Assembly: GCA_947650285.1 (NCBI GenBank)
Contig: CANTFL010001468.1
Span: forward strand, 62,001 to 126,000
From: Hyaloperonospora brassicae
Lineage: Eukaryota > Oomycota > Peronosporomycetes > Peronosporales > Peronosporaceae
Direction: 5' to 3'
DNA: 64,000 nt
Shown here: positions 52,716-64,000 of the stretch, piece by piece
How positions within the stretch are numbered: the first letter of the stretch is position 1
Layout of the letters: each line of letters starts with the position of its first letter
Translations under genes and position numbers: made by a program
Notes under the pieces: model-generated
Databases searched by the model: none
What the model saw: only the letters and a program-made list of their open reading frames with translations
Told to the model about the DNA's origin: nothing

Positions 52716-53507
52716 TCATTGTGCTTCGAGAAAAGCAGTGATCCACTCTAGAACTTTGTCACTGTCCTCGTCGTCAAGATAATCGTTCAACGCTTTGCTC
52801 AGCAGCATGAACTGCCTCTCGGACGCCATGTAGAGCTTCTTCTTCAGCAGACACCGCATGTCGTCATCCATGACCTTATTCACCGATAGCATCTCGAGCG
52901 CCTTAAATGTCGTGTCGACAGCACTTCTGTCCTCTTCACCTTCTGGTACTTCGTTGCTCGCCACGCGCTGCTTCTTGGCAATCGGTATCGACACTCCCGT
53001 ACTGCCAAAACCACCGGCGCCACGCGCTGTCTTGTCCATCTCGTCCACTTCTTGGATCTTTGGGTACTCGATTTTCTCCAGTATGAGCTGCGCGACTCGA
53101 TCCCCTCTCTTGATGACAAAGTCTTCCGTCGAGTGGTTGAACAGGAGCACGCCTACGTTTCCACGATAATCAGCATCAATGACACCAGCGCCAGTGTCGA
53201 TGAAATTCTTCAGCGCAAGACCTGACCGAGGTGCTACGCGGGCGTAGCAGCACTCGGGTACGGCAATTGCAAGATCCGTTTTGACCAGACCCTTGGAGCC
53301 TGCTGGGATGATAGCGTCGTAGGCAGCGGAGAGGTCCAAGCCCGCCGCAAGACTCGAACCTCGCGAAGGCAAAATGGCTTGGGGTGACAACTTCTTGACG
53401 CGTAAAATGGGTGCAGAACGACTGCGTTTGGTCACCATGGTACAGACAGAGGGTGGGCGCTGGCGGGGAAGATGCAGAGTGCGAAGGTGAGGCACGAGAC
53501 GCAGCAT
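52716..53507 (-). CDS. DUT: dUTP diphosphatase with C-terminal extension
   Basis: 263 residues. The enzyme hydrolyses dUTP to dUMP and pyrophosphate, keeping uracil out of DNA and feeding dTMP synthesis. All five motifs of the trimeric dUTPase family are present: [11 protein letters not shown] (54-64), PRSGLA (93-98), [13 protein letters not shown] (108-120) with the catalytic D111 and the base-stacking Y114, [10 protein letters not shown] (134-143) and [10 protein letters not shown] (162-171). The enzyme core ends there, yet 92 further residues follow: a basic KKQR patch, an acidic stretch, then helix-rich sequence ending [18 protein letters not shown]. Met1 gives an Arg/Leu-rich N-terminus that could target mitochondria; Met24 (53438) would give a cytosolic/nuclear form. 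Two E2F-like sites lie 20-50 bp upstream of Met1. Enzyme call is certain, the role of the tail unknown. Confidence 0.93.
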   Translation of the reverse strand: MLRLVPHLRTLHLPRQRPPSVCTMVTKRSRSAPILRVKKLSPQAILPSRGSSLAAGLDLSAAYDAIIPAGSKGLVKTDLAIAVPECCYARVAPRSGLALKNFIDTGAGVIDADYRGNVGVLLFNHSTEDFVIKRGDRVAQLILEKIEYPKIQEVDEMDKTARGAGGFGSTGVSIPIAKKQRVASNEVPEGEEDRSAVDTTFKALEMLSVNKVMDDDMRCLLKKKLYMASERQFMLLSKALNDYLDDEDSDKVLEWITAFLEAQ

Positions 53508-53526
53508 TGGAGGAAGACTTCAAGTG

Positions 53527-53536
53527 TTGGCGCCAA
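53527..53536. promoter_or_regulatory. E2F-like site 1 upstream of dUTPase
   Basis: TTGGCGCCAA, a perfect palindrome. It matches the E2F core at 7 of 8 positions (ATTGGCGC on the minus strand). Confidence 0.45.
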
Positions 53537-53547
53537 TTTGCACATTA

Positions 53548-53557
53548 TGGCGCCAAA
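53548..53557 (-). promoter_or_regulatory. E2F-like site 2 upstream of dUTPase
   Basis: On the minus strand TTTGGCGCCA is a perfect match to the E2F consensus TTTSSCGC. It lies 41 bp upstream of the dUTPase ATG, with the second site between. dUTPase is a classic S-phase gene. Confidence 0.5.
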
Positions 53558-54594
53558 TAGTCGAACGTTGATTGGATCAAATTCACTCGCGCTGTGTGGC
53601 TTTTGCGTGGTGGTTCGAGAGCAGGTGGACACACCTTCGCACATCTATGTGGCGCACACATAGATGTGCTCTCGATTGGTCCACAGTAGTTGCGAACTGC
53701 TCAAGCTGCATCAGTGGATCCTGCTCCGAGGGGCCACCGAGTGAGTTTAATGACACTCACTGTCGATGGAAGCGCCTTTCTGTCCAACCTCTCGAATGCC
53801 GCCGTCGCTCAACGTTGGCGCAGAAAGGTACAAGTAGAAAACGCAGAGGTCAAAGGAGCTGGGCTAGACTGCTTCCTGGGAATGAAGTAGTATCAAGCAC
53901 AAGCTTGATGTTCGAGCGCTCCTCAGTTGACAGCTTATCAGACTCGATAAGTAGTTGACATCAGATGTAAGGAGGCCTGAGACACTTGCACAATGTCACA
54001 GCGCCGAGTATGATCCTCGGACAACAATAAGAGTGATTACAGCTTTTACCGCGTGCGCGTCCGCTCTTGTGTCGTCGGCTATATATTCCTGTCTCACTTG
54101 TTACGAATCGTTTTTTATTCCAACATGAGGATCGCAGTAGACTTCAGGCAAGTGAACCGAACGTGTGCTCAAAGGTATGGCATAATAAAGTCGCGAAATG
54201 ATATTATTCATGACTTATTGCATGCGTGTCAAACCGTTGAAGGCAGATATCAAAACGAAGCAGGATAGTATACTCGATGGTATGATGCATAGGAATGTGT
54301 TCACAGATCTTCTGTTTCCGTGCTTCTCACGCAAAAGTAGAAGCCAGCTGGAATCCGTGCGGCAAATGGTACTTTTGAAAATGATATAATTTGCGCTTTT
54401 TGAGGTTACATCATATCCGCTTTTTCCCGACATCTCAATGCTCAAAAAATTCAAATTCGATGCAAAAAGTGCCCATTTTCTGCTCAATTCCTCCGACCGC
54501 AATTATTTTCACATTGATCAGTTGTATTTTACCTAAATGCAGCTATTTACTGGATTCACCCGAACAAGCACCAAAGGGCGGCTACTTCGCTTGT
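53558..54594. other. Intergenic region, increasingly AT-rich
   Basis: No gene supported. Frames up to 128 codons near 53.6-53.9 kb show no domain. The composition shifts from balanced to AT-rich towards the solo LTR. Confidence 0.55.
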
Positions 54595-54599
54595 GCTCT

Positions 54600-54919
54600 T
54601 GTAACGAGGCATCGACGACTACGTACTGGTCTGCCAGTACGTAGTAGTGGTTAAAGTGAAACTGTTTTATAATATAAATTAAGTCCTGTAACTCTTGTTC
54701 TTTGTTTGTACTGACTTAATATATTAATATAACAAAATGTATGATGACGTCTATCACCAACCATTGCGCGCGTCTAGCAGCGATTGGTAGGTAGACCCTT
54801 CGGTCATCTCAACAAAATCACTGTACTTCGTGATATTGTCAAAATAATATTCAATGTAATATTCTTTGTTACCATCTTAGTCCCAATGGTAACTATATGT
54901 AACGGGCTACCCCGTTACA
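54600..54919. repeat. Solo gypsy LTR
   Basis: 320 bp with ends TGTAACGAGGC and CCCGTTACA, flanked by a perfect 5-bp duplication GCTCT (54595-54599 and 54920-54924). It shares the ATTGCGCGCGTCT block and the closing 22-base hairpin with the gypsy element LTRs. Solo LTRs arise by recombination between the two LTRs of one insertion. Its own hairpins are ACTACGTACTGG/CCAGTACGTAGT (54618-54645) and GTTACCAT/ATGGTAAC (54868-54893). Confidence 0.93.
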
Positions 54920-54924
54920 GCTCT

Positions 54925-57900
54925 AGTATTCACGGTTCGCATACACTTAATTTCCAAATCGTCCTTCTTCAGACTCAAATATTGACACATGACTTACCCG
55001 TACCGTTCTTAAAGAATGTTTTGGCGTCGACCAGTCATTTTTAGGGTTGCCGATTCAACAACGGCGCTCTAATCGAACCAAGAGTAAGTTTACGATCGGA
55101 ACACTCCTATTCATGTGAATATGCCTTCCCATGAGGATCCTTTGCTTAGTACCCATGTACGCGCAGTCAAAGCAATTTATATTGTTTATCAAAACTATTC
55201 CTCTCCTTGTCATATATGATCTACAATAATAATAACTTGATTGTATGAAAGTTGAAACGATCAAACTTTCGGAACTGACTGTATACAACTTACGTGGATA
55301 ATGCTATCTATAATGGAATTCAAAGTACCATTATAGATGAAATTACCCACGTAAGTTGTATTTAGTCAGTGTACTTCGATTTGTAAGAATAGAGTCGATC
55401 TTACGCGTGCATAGAATTGTAGTCCTCTACGCTGAATGCTGGTATATGTATGAAACTGGTGTGCGCGACAAATGTATGTTTTACATGGTGTATCTCGGGT
55501 TAAAGTGTTACAGAGTTTATCACGTCAGATATGTCTTTTGCGCACGATTCAGCTAGTTATCAGATAGACCTTGGCGATTATCGCCCTGATTGATATCGGT
55601 CCAGTACAATTTATTAATCAAATCAAACCGGAAGGATACTCATTAGAAGATGTTACCTAGCTTCGTCGATCGGGTGAGCCGAGCGATGGATGCGTGTAAA
55701 TGTGATGAAGCGATCAAGATTAGATAATAGAGGTTTGAATCGCGTGCCTCGGGTACGTCCGTGAACCATCTTTACTGGCGTAGTACAATCTGAGCGATAC
55801 GACATTTCGCAACGATTAGATGGGATCGAGACGAATTAGGGATACGAAAAGCGGACAAAAGATCGATATGTATCACCCATTTGTCTTACGTGAGCGGATA
55901 TGAGCGACAATCGTTCATCTATCTTTAATCGTAGTCCGCGATCCGCATATCGTGATCCCGCGAAACGGAAGAAAGAGTAGCAATTAATTATATAGACGTA
56001 ATTACGCAACTAAATATAGAATATTGGTTTTTCACGATTTTCAAAAATGGACCCTAAATTTTTCACATCTTCACATATTTGAAATGGATGTAGATCATGT
56101 GTATTATAAGAAGTGTATGGGCAACACATGGTCGCTAATATCTAATTTGTAAGGTAAAACGGACCTAGTAGTATATTTCAAAATTGTTTGAGACAGGTCA
56201 TAAATACAGGTTAAACCCCTTCATAAATTCATGTTTCTTCTTCCCAGATATATATTTGGTTCCCTTAAGTCAGAGCTTTAAAGCTTTACTCTCCAAGAAG
56301 AAATTTTATGATTGCTTGACCAGGAAAATGAGGGCTACTAACAACTCAACTGATATCGGACTCGATTACCCCTTATAGGTCACGGTACTAGACCGCGAGA
56401 CGGCTCAAGTAGAAATATTGCACGTAGATCAAGCATCAACTTTAAGGAAAAGATGATCGCATGGTAGATTGGGATATCCAGAGTGTCCCCAGCGGATTAA
56501 GTATCAGCGTATAGAGAAAGCAATCTTACGCTCTATCGGGGTATCTCGAGCGTCCAACAGTGATCGCGACCGTATGATCAAATACGCACGATTAGAATTC
56601 TACCGTCCCAAAAGCGGCCAAGCTTATCATCTCCTCATGTCCACCAAGAAGCATTTGCCGACTAGCACACATGGCGATACAATTAGAACAAACGAAATCA
56701 AAGTTCCCACTCCAGGTCATTCCATCGTCTAGGCTCTAGACGACTGTCGGGAATACATCTGCATATTGTAAAGCTCCATTCTACCACATCGTCATTTAAT
56801 ATAAGGAACAAATACCGATTTGAACCTGAGTTGTAGTGATTGTTCAAATCAGGATCCTGATTTTAACTAAAAAAAGTACATTTTTGTCTGGAGTGAAGTC
56901 TCCACTAAAGTTTATACTATTGATCGATCGAGGGGATCAAAGAGAATTTTTGTGCGAGGTGAAGTGTGTTGAAGGAATGACAACGGCATCGCGCAGCTCC
57001 ATTTGTGAATTTTGTAAGTGGAGAAGATAAAAAGAACCTTTGTTATGATGGTGTCTAAAATAACGCACAGAATCCATTTCGTTTCTAGTTTTACTGTACT
57101 ACCCGGAAACGCCATAGTACTCAAGGTCGACAGTACTTACGTCGAAAATTTTATAGCTTTGCGCGTCACGCTTGCATATAATGATAACAAAACCAGCGCA
57201 AATAACATCAAGATTATATAATAATACGTGGAATGACCAACATGTATATTGCTACCGCCATCCAGCTCGTCAGTCACGGTGCTTGAATCTAAAGAGGTGT
57301 AATGTAAGATATAAATCAGACCGATTTGATTTTGGTATATGAGCTGATAGTTACCTTTCCATTCACAAAAATTAAAATTTGTACCAATGTAAAAGCTGAC
57401 ACTAGCTTTTCTTGCAACGAATTGTTACATTGAGCCATTTTTGTCAATTTTACGATGGCGCCACATCAGACTTCACTATTTAACCTCGACTGATCTATAT
57501 CGGCGCGCATATTCTATTTTGGAGTTCAAAAAAGACTTACAAGTCTTGCGGGCAGATTTTAGATATCAGGCATTTCAATCACGATTGACACACCATGAAT
57601 TGAGCTCAAGAATCATGGAGATCCTTGGATCGGTACATGTATCTGCGCCGCTTAATCACAGTGATAGACTGAAAAATGTTTTATATATCAAGAAAAACTA
57701 GAAGAACGCATTTACAAGTTAGGCCTTAACCCGGTTGATCGGCGACATCATTTACCCCGACACTTTATGCGTAGTCAGTTAGGTACTAAATGCAAGCAGA
57801 TGGTATTCTGTGCTTGCTGTTAATTAAAATCGACAGGATGCAATAAAAATCAATAATGAATCATCAATGGAGCAAGCATAGTCCAAAATTACCTGGCGCT

Positions 57901-60900
57901 GTACAACCTTACGGGTCGTCTTCAATTGATCGATATTATAAAGTCTTACTGGATATGCAAGACGGCGGACCACAAAACGGTGGTCTGCATAGTGGATAAA
58001 GAGAATAAGAGCCGTGATGGGCAAAGAAATGTTGTCACCGCAACTGAAAGCACCAATCATACCACCAAACTTATGTCGTCGAACGTGCTACCACCGACAG
58101 ATATTTAAGCAGATGTAGAGTGCAACAGTTCTACATTCGATGGAAGGGTTTACTGACTCAAGTCTCTGCTGAAATCTTCCCCCAATGACTTTTGTTGATC
58201 ATGTATACATCATGTTTATAGACTATAACTCTTATTTATTCGCCTCGATATTGTGGCTGATGAACACCGCCGTTTCTCATTAGTACTGTAACGATGCCTT
58301 TTCCATGCTGAACTAATATTCAGCTCGTGATCGATTACTATACACGACACTTCGGTTCGAAAGCCATCAAAAAATCTTATGTATACCTTAGACGGTCGCA
58401 AGCAGAAGGGCACCTAATTCGTGATCTCATGTGTGCAGTATACCTTGCCGTTCGATAAATGAAGTGTTGTCCGTCATCAAGATAATATATCATGATTTGT
58501 GTTCTAATCCATTATTTACATCAATATATGTACAAGTGATGTAATTTCCTCCGTTCACTGCTTAAATCATTATGTTTCCCTATTTATTTCGTACTTTATA
58601 CTACTGGTGAGGCGACCTTCTTTCTTACCCAATGTAAGAGCTTCACATGTGGACATGGCGTGAAAATGCAGATACTATTATCGATGAAAATGATGTTCGT
58701 ATGCATGGTAAGCGGGTAGCTACCGGTATCGCACTTAATAATTAAGCATGCCTAGATTGTGTGCTGCGTGTTGAGACTAATCAAACTCGAGGTCTTTTAC
58801 CTATAGAATCCACTACAAAATTATTTGGTACGGCCAAAGACCTGGTTGTTCAAACCAACTATTATTCAGTTGATTGCAGAAGGGCACAAGAAAGTGACCA
58901 CGTTTCCACTAAGCACATCAGGGATTCTAATGTCTACTTGCAAATAAGTTTGTAAATTCATCAACAACATGGTCAAATATCGACCAAATTATTTATGAGC
59001 TACTTTCAGTCCGCTTCAAATGTATTATTCTAAATTCAACCGGTAAATTGCAAATGACAAGGTCACAAGCTTTATGGGGCGCCATAAGATTGTTGCACCA
59101 GTCAATCGAGTAAAAATTATTTCCAAGATTTGAGCTGCGCGCCTTTGTCGCCACTGCCTCTTTAAGTTGCGCAATAAAGGTGCATCTAGCATTTTGGACA
59201 ATTTCGAGCAGACGCCATAGTTTACCCAAGTATTATGCGCAACTATCTTTCTACGCTCGGTAGGAATGACCGCCGACAAACGTTAAGTCACTTACGACAG
59301 GAATTTATGTGTCGTTCGTGTACCAAAGTCCGCTTTACCTTCCTACTCACATAAGATACAAACGGGATACATAATTATATTATCCGCTTACTTTGGTTGA
59401 TTGCCTACTGTACTGTAAGGCGTAATATCTTGCTTAGCCACTGAAAAAACGCTTCTGAAAGCGATTACGTTTGGCACCAACGCCTTCAATGACTTCTTGA
59501 ACAATTTTCTAAATAGCATCATACAAATATCCTCAAGCACGTTTTTCATTATCTATAACATACCAATTGTCGACTACATTGACAGCATTGCCGCTACTGA
59601 GACGTCGACACATTTAAGACACATAAATCTTGTCTGTATATATGATACCATATATTCTGCATCACTCACCAAGAACCACAGATCTTGGAACCGGCACTCT
59701 CACCACGACCACATCAATATTCGATGGAATACATCGTTCGACAAACTTATACGATTCGACCAACTGTCAATATCTGAAACTCTCCACACAAACGATTCGA
59801 GTTTCTTGTTTAAACCACAATTTTATATCCTACTACAAAAATATCAAAGCTGATTGAAAAACTGACGGCACAGGCAGCCGTGACAACGGGGACTCTAGAA
59901 CAGGCGTAACAATCGATGCTATAAACTCTACAAGTGTGAGATTGACAATTTTACTTTGAGGTTTCAAGCCTATTGACAATGCACATGATTCATGATCTAT
60001 CTGCGTCCATTCTTATCGATGTCACTATGTCCATTATATATTTTTTATTTTCATACACATCTCTGATCGTGGTATTCTGATATTTTATATATTGGCAATA
60101 TCTAGTCCATTTTGGACTCAATAAATGGAGCTATGATTCGATGTATCGACCATACGTTTGTGTTGTTGACTCTAGCAAGCCGTTTTATTCGGTATTGAAT
60201 ATGGCAAGTTAGCCTTATCTAATCACGCTTGGCTGCAGCGCAGACGCAAATTTTACACGGTGAGGCCTTATATTTCAACCGCCCTGCGATGATCGACGTT
60301 TTCATCAAGGAAAACCCATTTTAAGTGTAAAACAATCGAGGATACTTTGTACTGCTTTATTAAGAGCCTTCACGGACTCGAATAAACAGATCGATCCCCT
60401 GAATATGGATTTGCAATTTTTTCTCATTAGTGGGTTTAAACAAAGTCGCTTATACAACATTCGATTTACCTATGGTATGAACTATACGAAACTACTATTG
60501 ATAAACGGTTGGCGGTATGATCGTACTTCCGGACTGCTGTTAGTAAATTGTTGACGGTTTTATCGTACTTACACAAGACGCCTTCATAATAGTACACAGA
60601 AACACGGTTGTGGTGAAGCGTTAAGATGAAATGGACTAATTTACCCGAAGGGTCGACCCCAGCTATAATCGCTTTGACCCACTGTCAATCTTGGATGTTG
60701 ACCGAGATTATACCGACCGATTGTACGAAGGCGAGATCAGCAAATATGTGTAAGCCTACACACATCAGTTGCAATATCAGTGCACCACCACATTCGCCAT
60801 TTTTTCAGGGTCATCGTCGAATTTTTGACCGCGACATGCGTCATGATGCTGTTTCGACGAAAAGTTGACTACCTTCTGATTTAGTAGTTGTGCCCTGGCG

Positions 60901-63900
60901 AATATTTTCTGACTCGATGACGATATCCTGGATCGTCGATTTATACATCGAGCGGAAAGGGGTACACATCTTTCTATACATAATAGCGAGAATAAAAAGC
61001 TGATAGTCTCGACCAAGGAATATTGAAGATCGGTAATTTATTGAAATTAAATGGGCTTCAATTATACTTGACTTCCGTCACTTTCTGGAGTAGAAAAGAC
61101 TATAATGTTGTAAAACGATCTTGGCAGAAGCACGACCCGGTAAAAGTCTCAGTAACAAAGGTTACGTATAGGTTAATGTGATGTGGGAACGATTAAGATG
61201 TGTTTAGATCGATAGGACGGGATGAATAGAAAAGGACAATCAGTATCGATTTGGGATAACTAAGACGTAAACTGACATTAAGACTTCTCGTAGAAGGATA
61301 CTAGTATAAACACCATCCGTGTTACGAAGGAATAATTAAAAGATGGGCAATACGGTGTCAGTCGCAAGAGATTACTCGTCATAGAAACTAAAAATTTGTG
61401 ACATAGCGGTAGATAAGTAAACGATCTGGATTTCCTTATAGAAAATTACACGTGTGTGATGCAACTGCCTGGAAAAATCAGGTGTACTTAATGGTGATAG
61501 AATAAGAGATGTCTGAATTGTTAAATCACCAAAGCTATTTGAAGATGCCAAAAGTGACGGTGTCCACTATACAACGATACGTAGCAATGTAGCACCATAT
61601 TTGGGGTCATTAGAATTATTTGGGTGCTGTTTGGATACTGGCTTCGTTAGAGAACAGAACAAGAGCTTTCGACGCGTGTATAGGGAGGGATGCGCTTTGA
61701 TGGTATAAGATATTAAAGATGAAAATTTCAAGAGGGTCTGTACAATTGCAGTGGTTATTACGGAAAATATCAGCGCTCTAGTTACAGGCACAATAATTAC
61801 TATAAATTATGTTGCTAAAGAGTTAGATTGTCTTCTTCGATATACAAGACGCTCCCTTGTCTATGGGATAGCACGGAACATCGGACAACAAAGAACTGCG
61901 GCTGGAAGCGTTTACTAGTACTAAACGTTGTCATCGACGACGCCGTAAGACCGATCTTAGGGATCTAAAACCGCAAAATGGCTCAAGTGGTGAAATAAAG
62001 TACGAGTGTATACAAGATAAGGTCAATAATTATTTACAATTTAAAATAGCGGTTGACCAATATCAAATCATCTTGCTTTCACCGTATCGCTGTGTGCAAA
62101 TTATCGCGCATTGATTACTTAAAATACAACTCAACCTCAACAGACTATAAGAACAAGGTGAACGACAATCTGAGAGATGTAACACCAATCCCTTTGTCGG
62201 CAAAACTAAGTAAGATGGCTGATAGCTCTTCGGATAAGCAGGTTGCGATGACGCAAGTAAACACGATAAATTTTATGAGTATAAATGGATTAATTACATA
62301 AAAAGCTTCGCTTTCACATCTAGATACTTCTAAATTTAATGAGTTCTACAATATAAATGCAATACTCGTCACATCATCATTTGTCAGCTGCTCATACTTT
62401 AGGGCATCTATGAGCTAAAACAACCAAATGGCAATAATTTGAGTTTCTTGATTTTTTAGGGACATATAATGATAAATGGAATTTTAAATTTGTATATTGA
62501 TGCATAACCATAACATCAATTTTAAATTAGTGTCAGTTCATGTGCCTTATTTTATATCAATAAGGCTCGATTATTTAGTCATTTCCTTTCGTCCATTTGA
62601 TCAAATCTCACTCTGATATTATTAACTACGCCTCATGGGACGAATCCAACAAGGCACATATTCCATTCGTGGTGCTCTTCTGTTGGTAATCGGCGTACGT
62701 ATGTTAAATATATAAAACATTATTTATTCATTGTGTTGTCTACCATAAAAGATGAAAAATCTAGGTTAATAGGGCTTCTGGGAAATATATGGGTGAACGC
62801 TATTCAAATAATGCTAAAATTGCCATCGACAATTACGATATTTTGCTGACGATACGCAATCGAGCTACAATTAGATATTGGCAGTTGCGGCATCTTATCT
62901 CTCATGTACATGTAATCTTAAGTTTAGCTCAGCACGCCAGGGGATATAGCTTGCAATATATCGACCACAGATTGCTTTGACCCACCATTTTGTTTATCCT
63001 TGTCGACTCTGTTTTAATATACTTTTCCATACGTATTTATTGCTCGCATGCATGCGTGTGTACTTGTCAAGCCCATAGATTTCTGCCGTTTTTCGCTCAC
63101 CCATCTTTCTCGTGAATGATATAAAGACCGTGTACATATGCATTTCTTTAGCCGTGTCAAATTTGAGAATAAGGAGTTCATTAACAATGATTATTATAGC
63201 GCTAGCTCATATATCGATTTGTTGTATATCGTCAATTCTTATCTAACATGGTCCGTCTATACAAAACTAATGTACATGATCACCATTTATTGGTCATAGC
63301 AAATTTTGTGCGATTTTCATCCCTGTAATTAAATAAAAATTGCCATAAATTACGAAGTCGTTGCCTATAATCGATGAATAAATGTAGCATTTTCGAATTA
63401 TTCCCGTACAGATATTTCACACCTCCGCGTCTTTCGTATTTATAAAACGTTAAACCCTTTTCTTTATGGTCTGACTACGAGATTACAACGTAACCGTTTA
63501 TGTTCTGTCTTTGTAGTAGCTTTTTCTTGTTCACGTTAAAATTGGTCTAGAGCAGTTATGTTTCAGCAAATTGGAGCCAAGAAATGCAAACAGATACGAT
63601 TACATTTTTTGTGAAACTTATTTTGTACCTTCTATCAATGTCAGAAACACGATCGTTCCGACCATCAACTTACTACGCAGGTTGACAATATTGCGTTAGA
63701 TATATCACAAATAGGATAACTTAGCTTATCCATTTCTCGGATTGAAAGAGGCCTCAGTTATAGATGTTCACAACATCTATTACCTACGTTCGCATACGTG
63801 CGTGAAGTATTGGTATCGCTCCATTACTACATTATCAGCGCGTTTACAGTATGACCTAGACTAGTTAACGTAGGGTAAGGCAATGTTAAAAAATTGTTCT

Positions 63901-64000
63901 TCCCGAAGACGGCGTCTTGACTTCTTCGGTCGATGTAACTATATCATGTTTTCCAGCGACTTGACTTGGAACACTCCCTCAAGATATATACTGGCAATTT
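54925..64000. other. AT-rich gene-poor desert
   Basis: About 9 kb with no supportable gene, RNA gene or full transposon. Short frames of 60-118 codons are scattered on both strands without domains or conserved start contexts. The only structured item seen is the hairpin at 55274-55370. Confidence 0.6.
55274..55370. repeat. 97-bp near-perfect hairpin (possible MITE or dsRNA source)
   Basis: Two 43-nt arms (55274-55316 and 55328-55370) pair at 37 positions around an 11-nt loop. The arm tips are ACTGACT and AGTCAGT; the mismatches sit in two small groups plus one base. No flanking duplication is clear. Confidence 0.85.

Overview
The window looks like nuclear DNA of an oomycete (Phytophthora or downy-mildew type). 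Support: short introns with GTRNGT-type donors, genes packed 100-200 bp apart inside gene islands, Ty1/copia and Ty3/gypsy chromovirus-like elements, and long AT-rich deserts. There is no bacterial-style operon, no rRNA and no convincing tRNA. The species cannot be named from the sequence alone.

Layout. (1) 1-19718: tandem array of a 4.65-kb unit, each with one secreted trypsin-like (S1 fold) protease gene behind a signal peptide and a CUB-like region. Three complete genes and the 3' end of a fourth are visible. The spacer of the first unit carries a nearly pristine Ty1/copia element (1089-5891) with an intact 1413-codon gag-pol, 254-bp LTRs differing at 3 sites, a 5-bp target duplication and heat-shock-element-like dyads in each LTR. 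(2) 20101-27743: a broken minus-strand Ty3/gypsy chromovirus with a chromodomain, an antisense coding-like frame, and an extraordinary density of short perfect inverted repeats. (3) 27744-33.4 kb: AT-rich desert. (4) 33.9-39.5 kb: a focadhesin-like HEAT-repeat gene (minus strand, one 50-bp intron near its 5' end). (5) 40.4-42.0 kb: a composite poly(A) retroposon made of a GC-rich head, ten 122-bp tandem repeats (the first degenerate) and an A-rich tail, flanked by a 16-bp target duplication. (6) 43.9-53.5 kb: gene island with AP-4 complex beta adaptin, a stand-alone dihydrofolate reductase whose last residues lie on a 28-bp second exon, a PHD-finger protein with a chromo-barrel/Tudor-knot nested inside the PHD, and a dUTPase with a C-terminal extension and two E2F-like sites at its promoter. 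(7) 54600-54919: a solo gypsy LTR with a perfect 5-bp duplication, followed by an AT-rich desert to the end of the window.

How the genes relate. DHFR and dUTPase both serve dTMP supply, and the E2F-like sites suggest S-phase control of the latter. AP-4 beta is a trafficking housekeeping gene. The proteases are presumably secreted and their tandem copies may raise dosage.

The most unusual signals are the hairpin-studded gypsy element, whose hairpins keep their place but change sequence between related LTRs, and the SVA-like VNTR retroposon.
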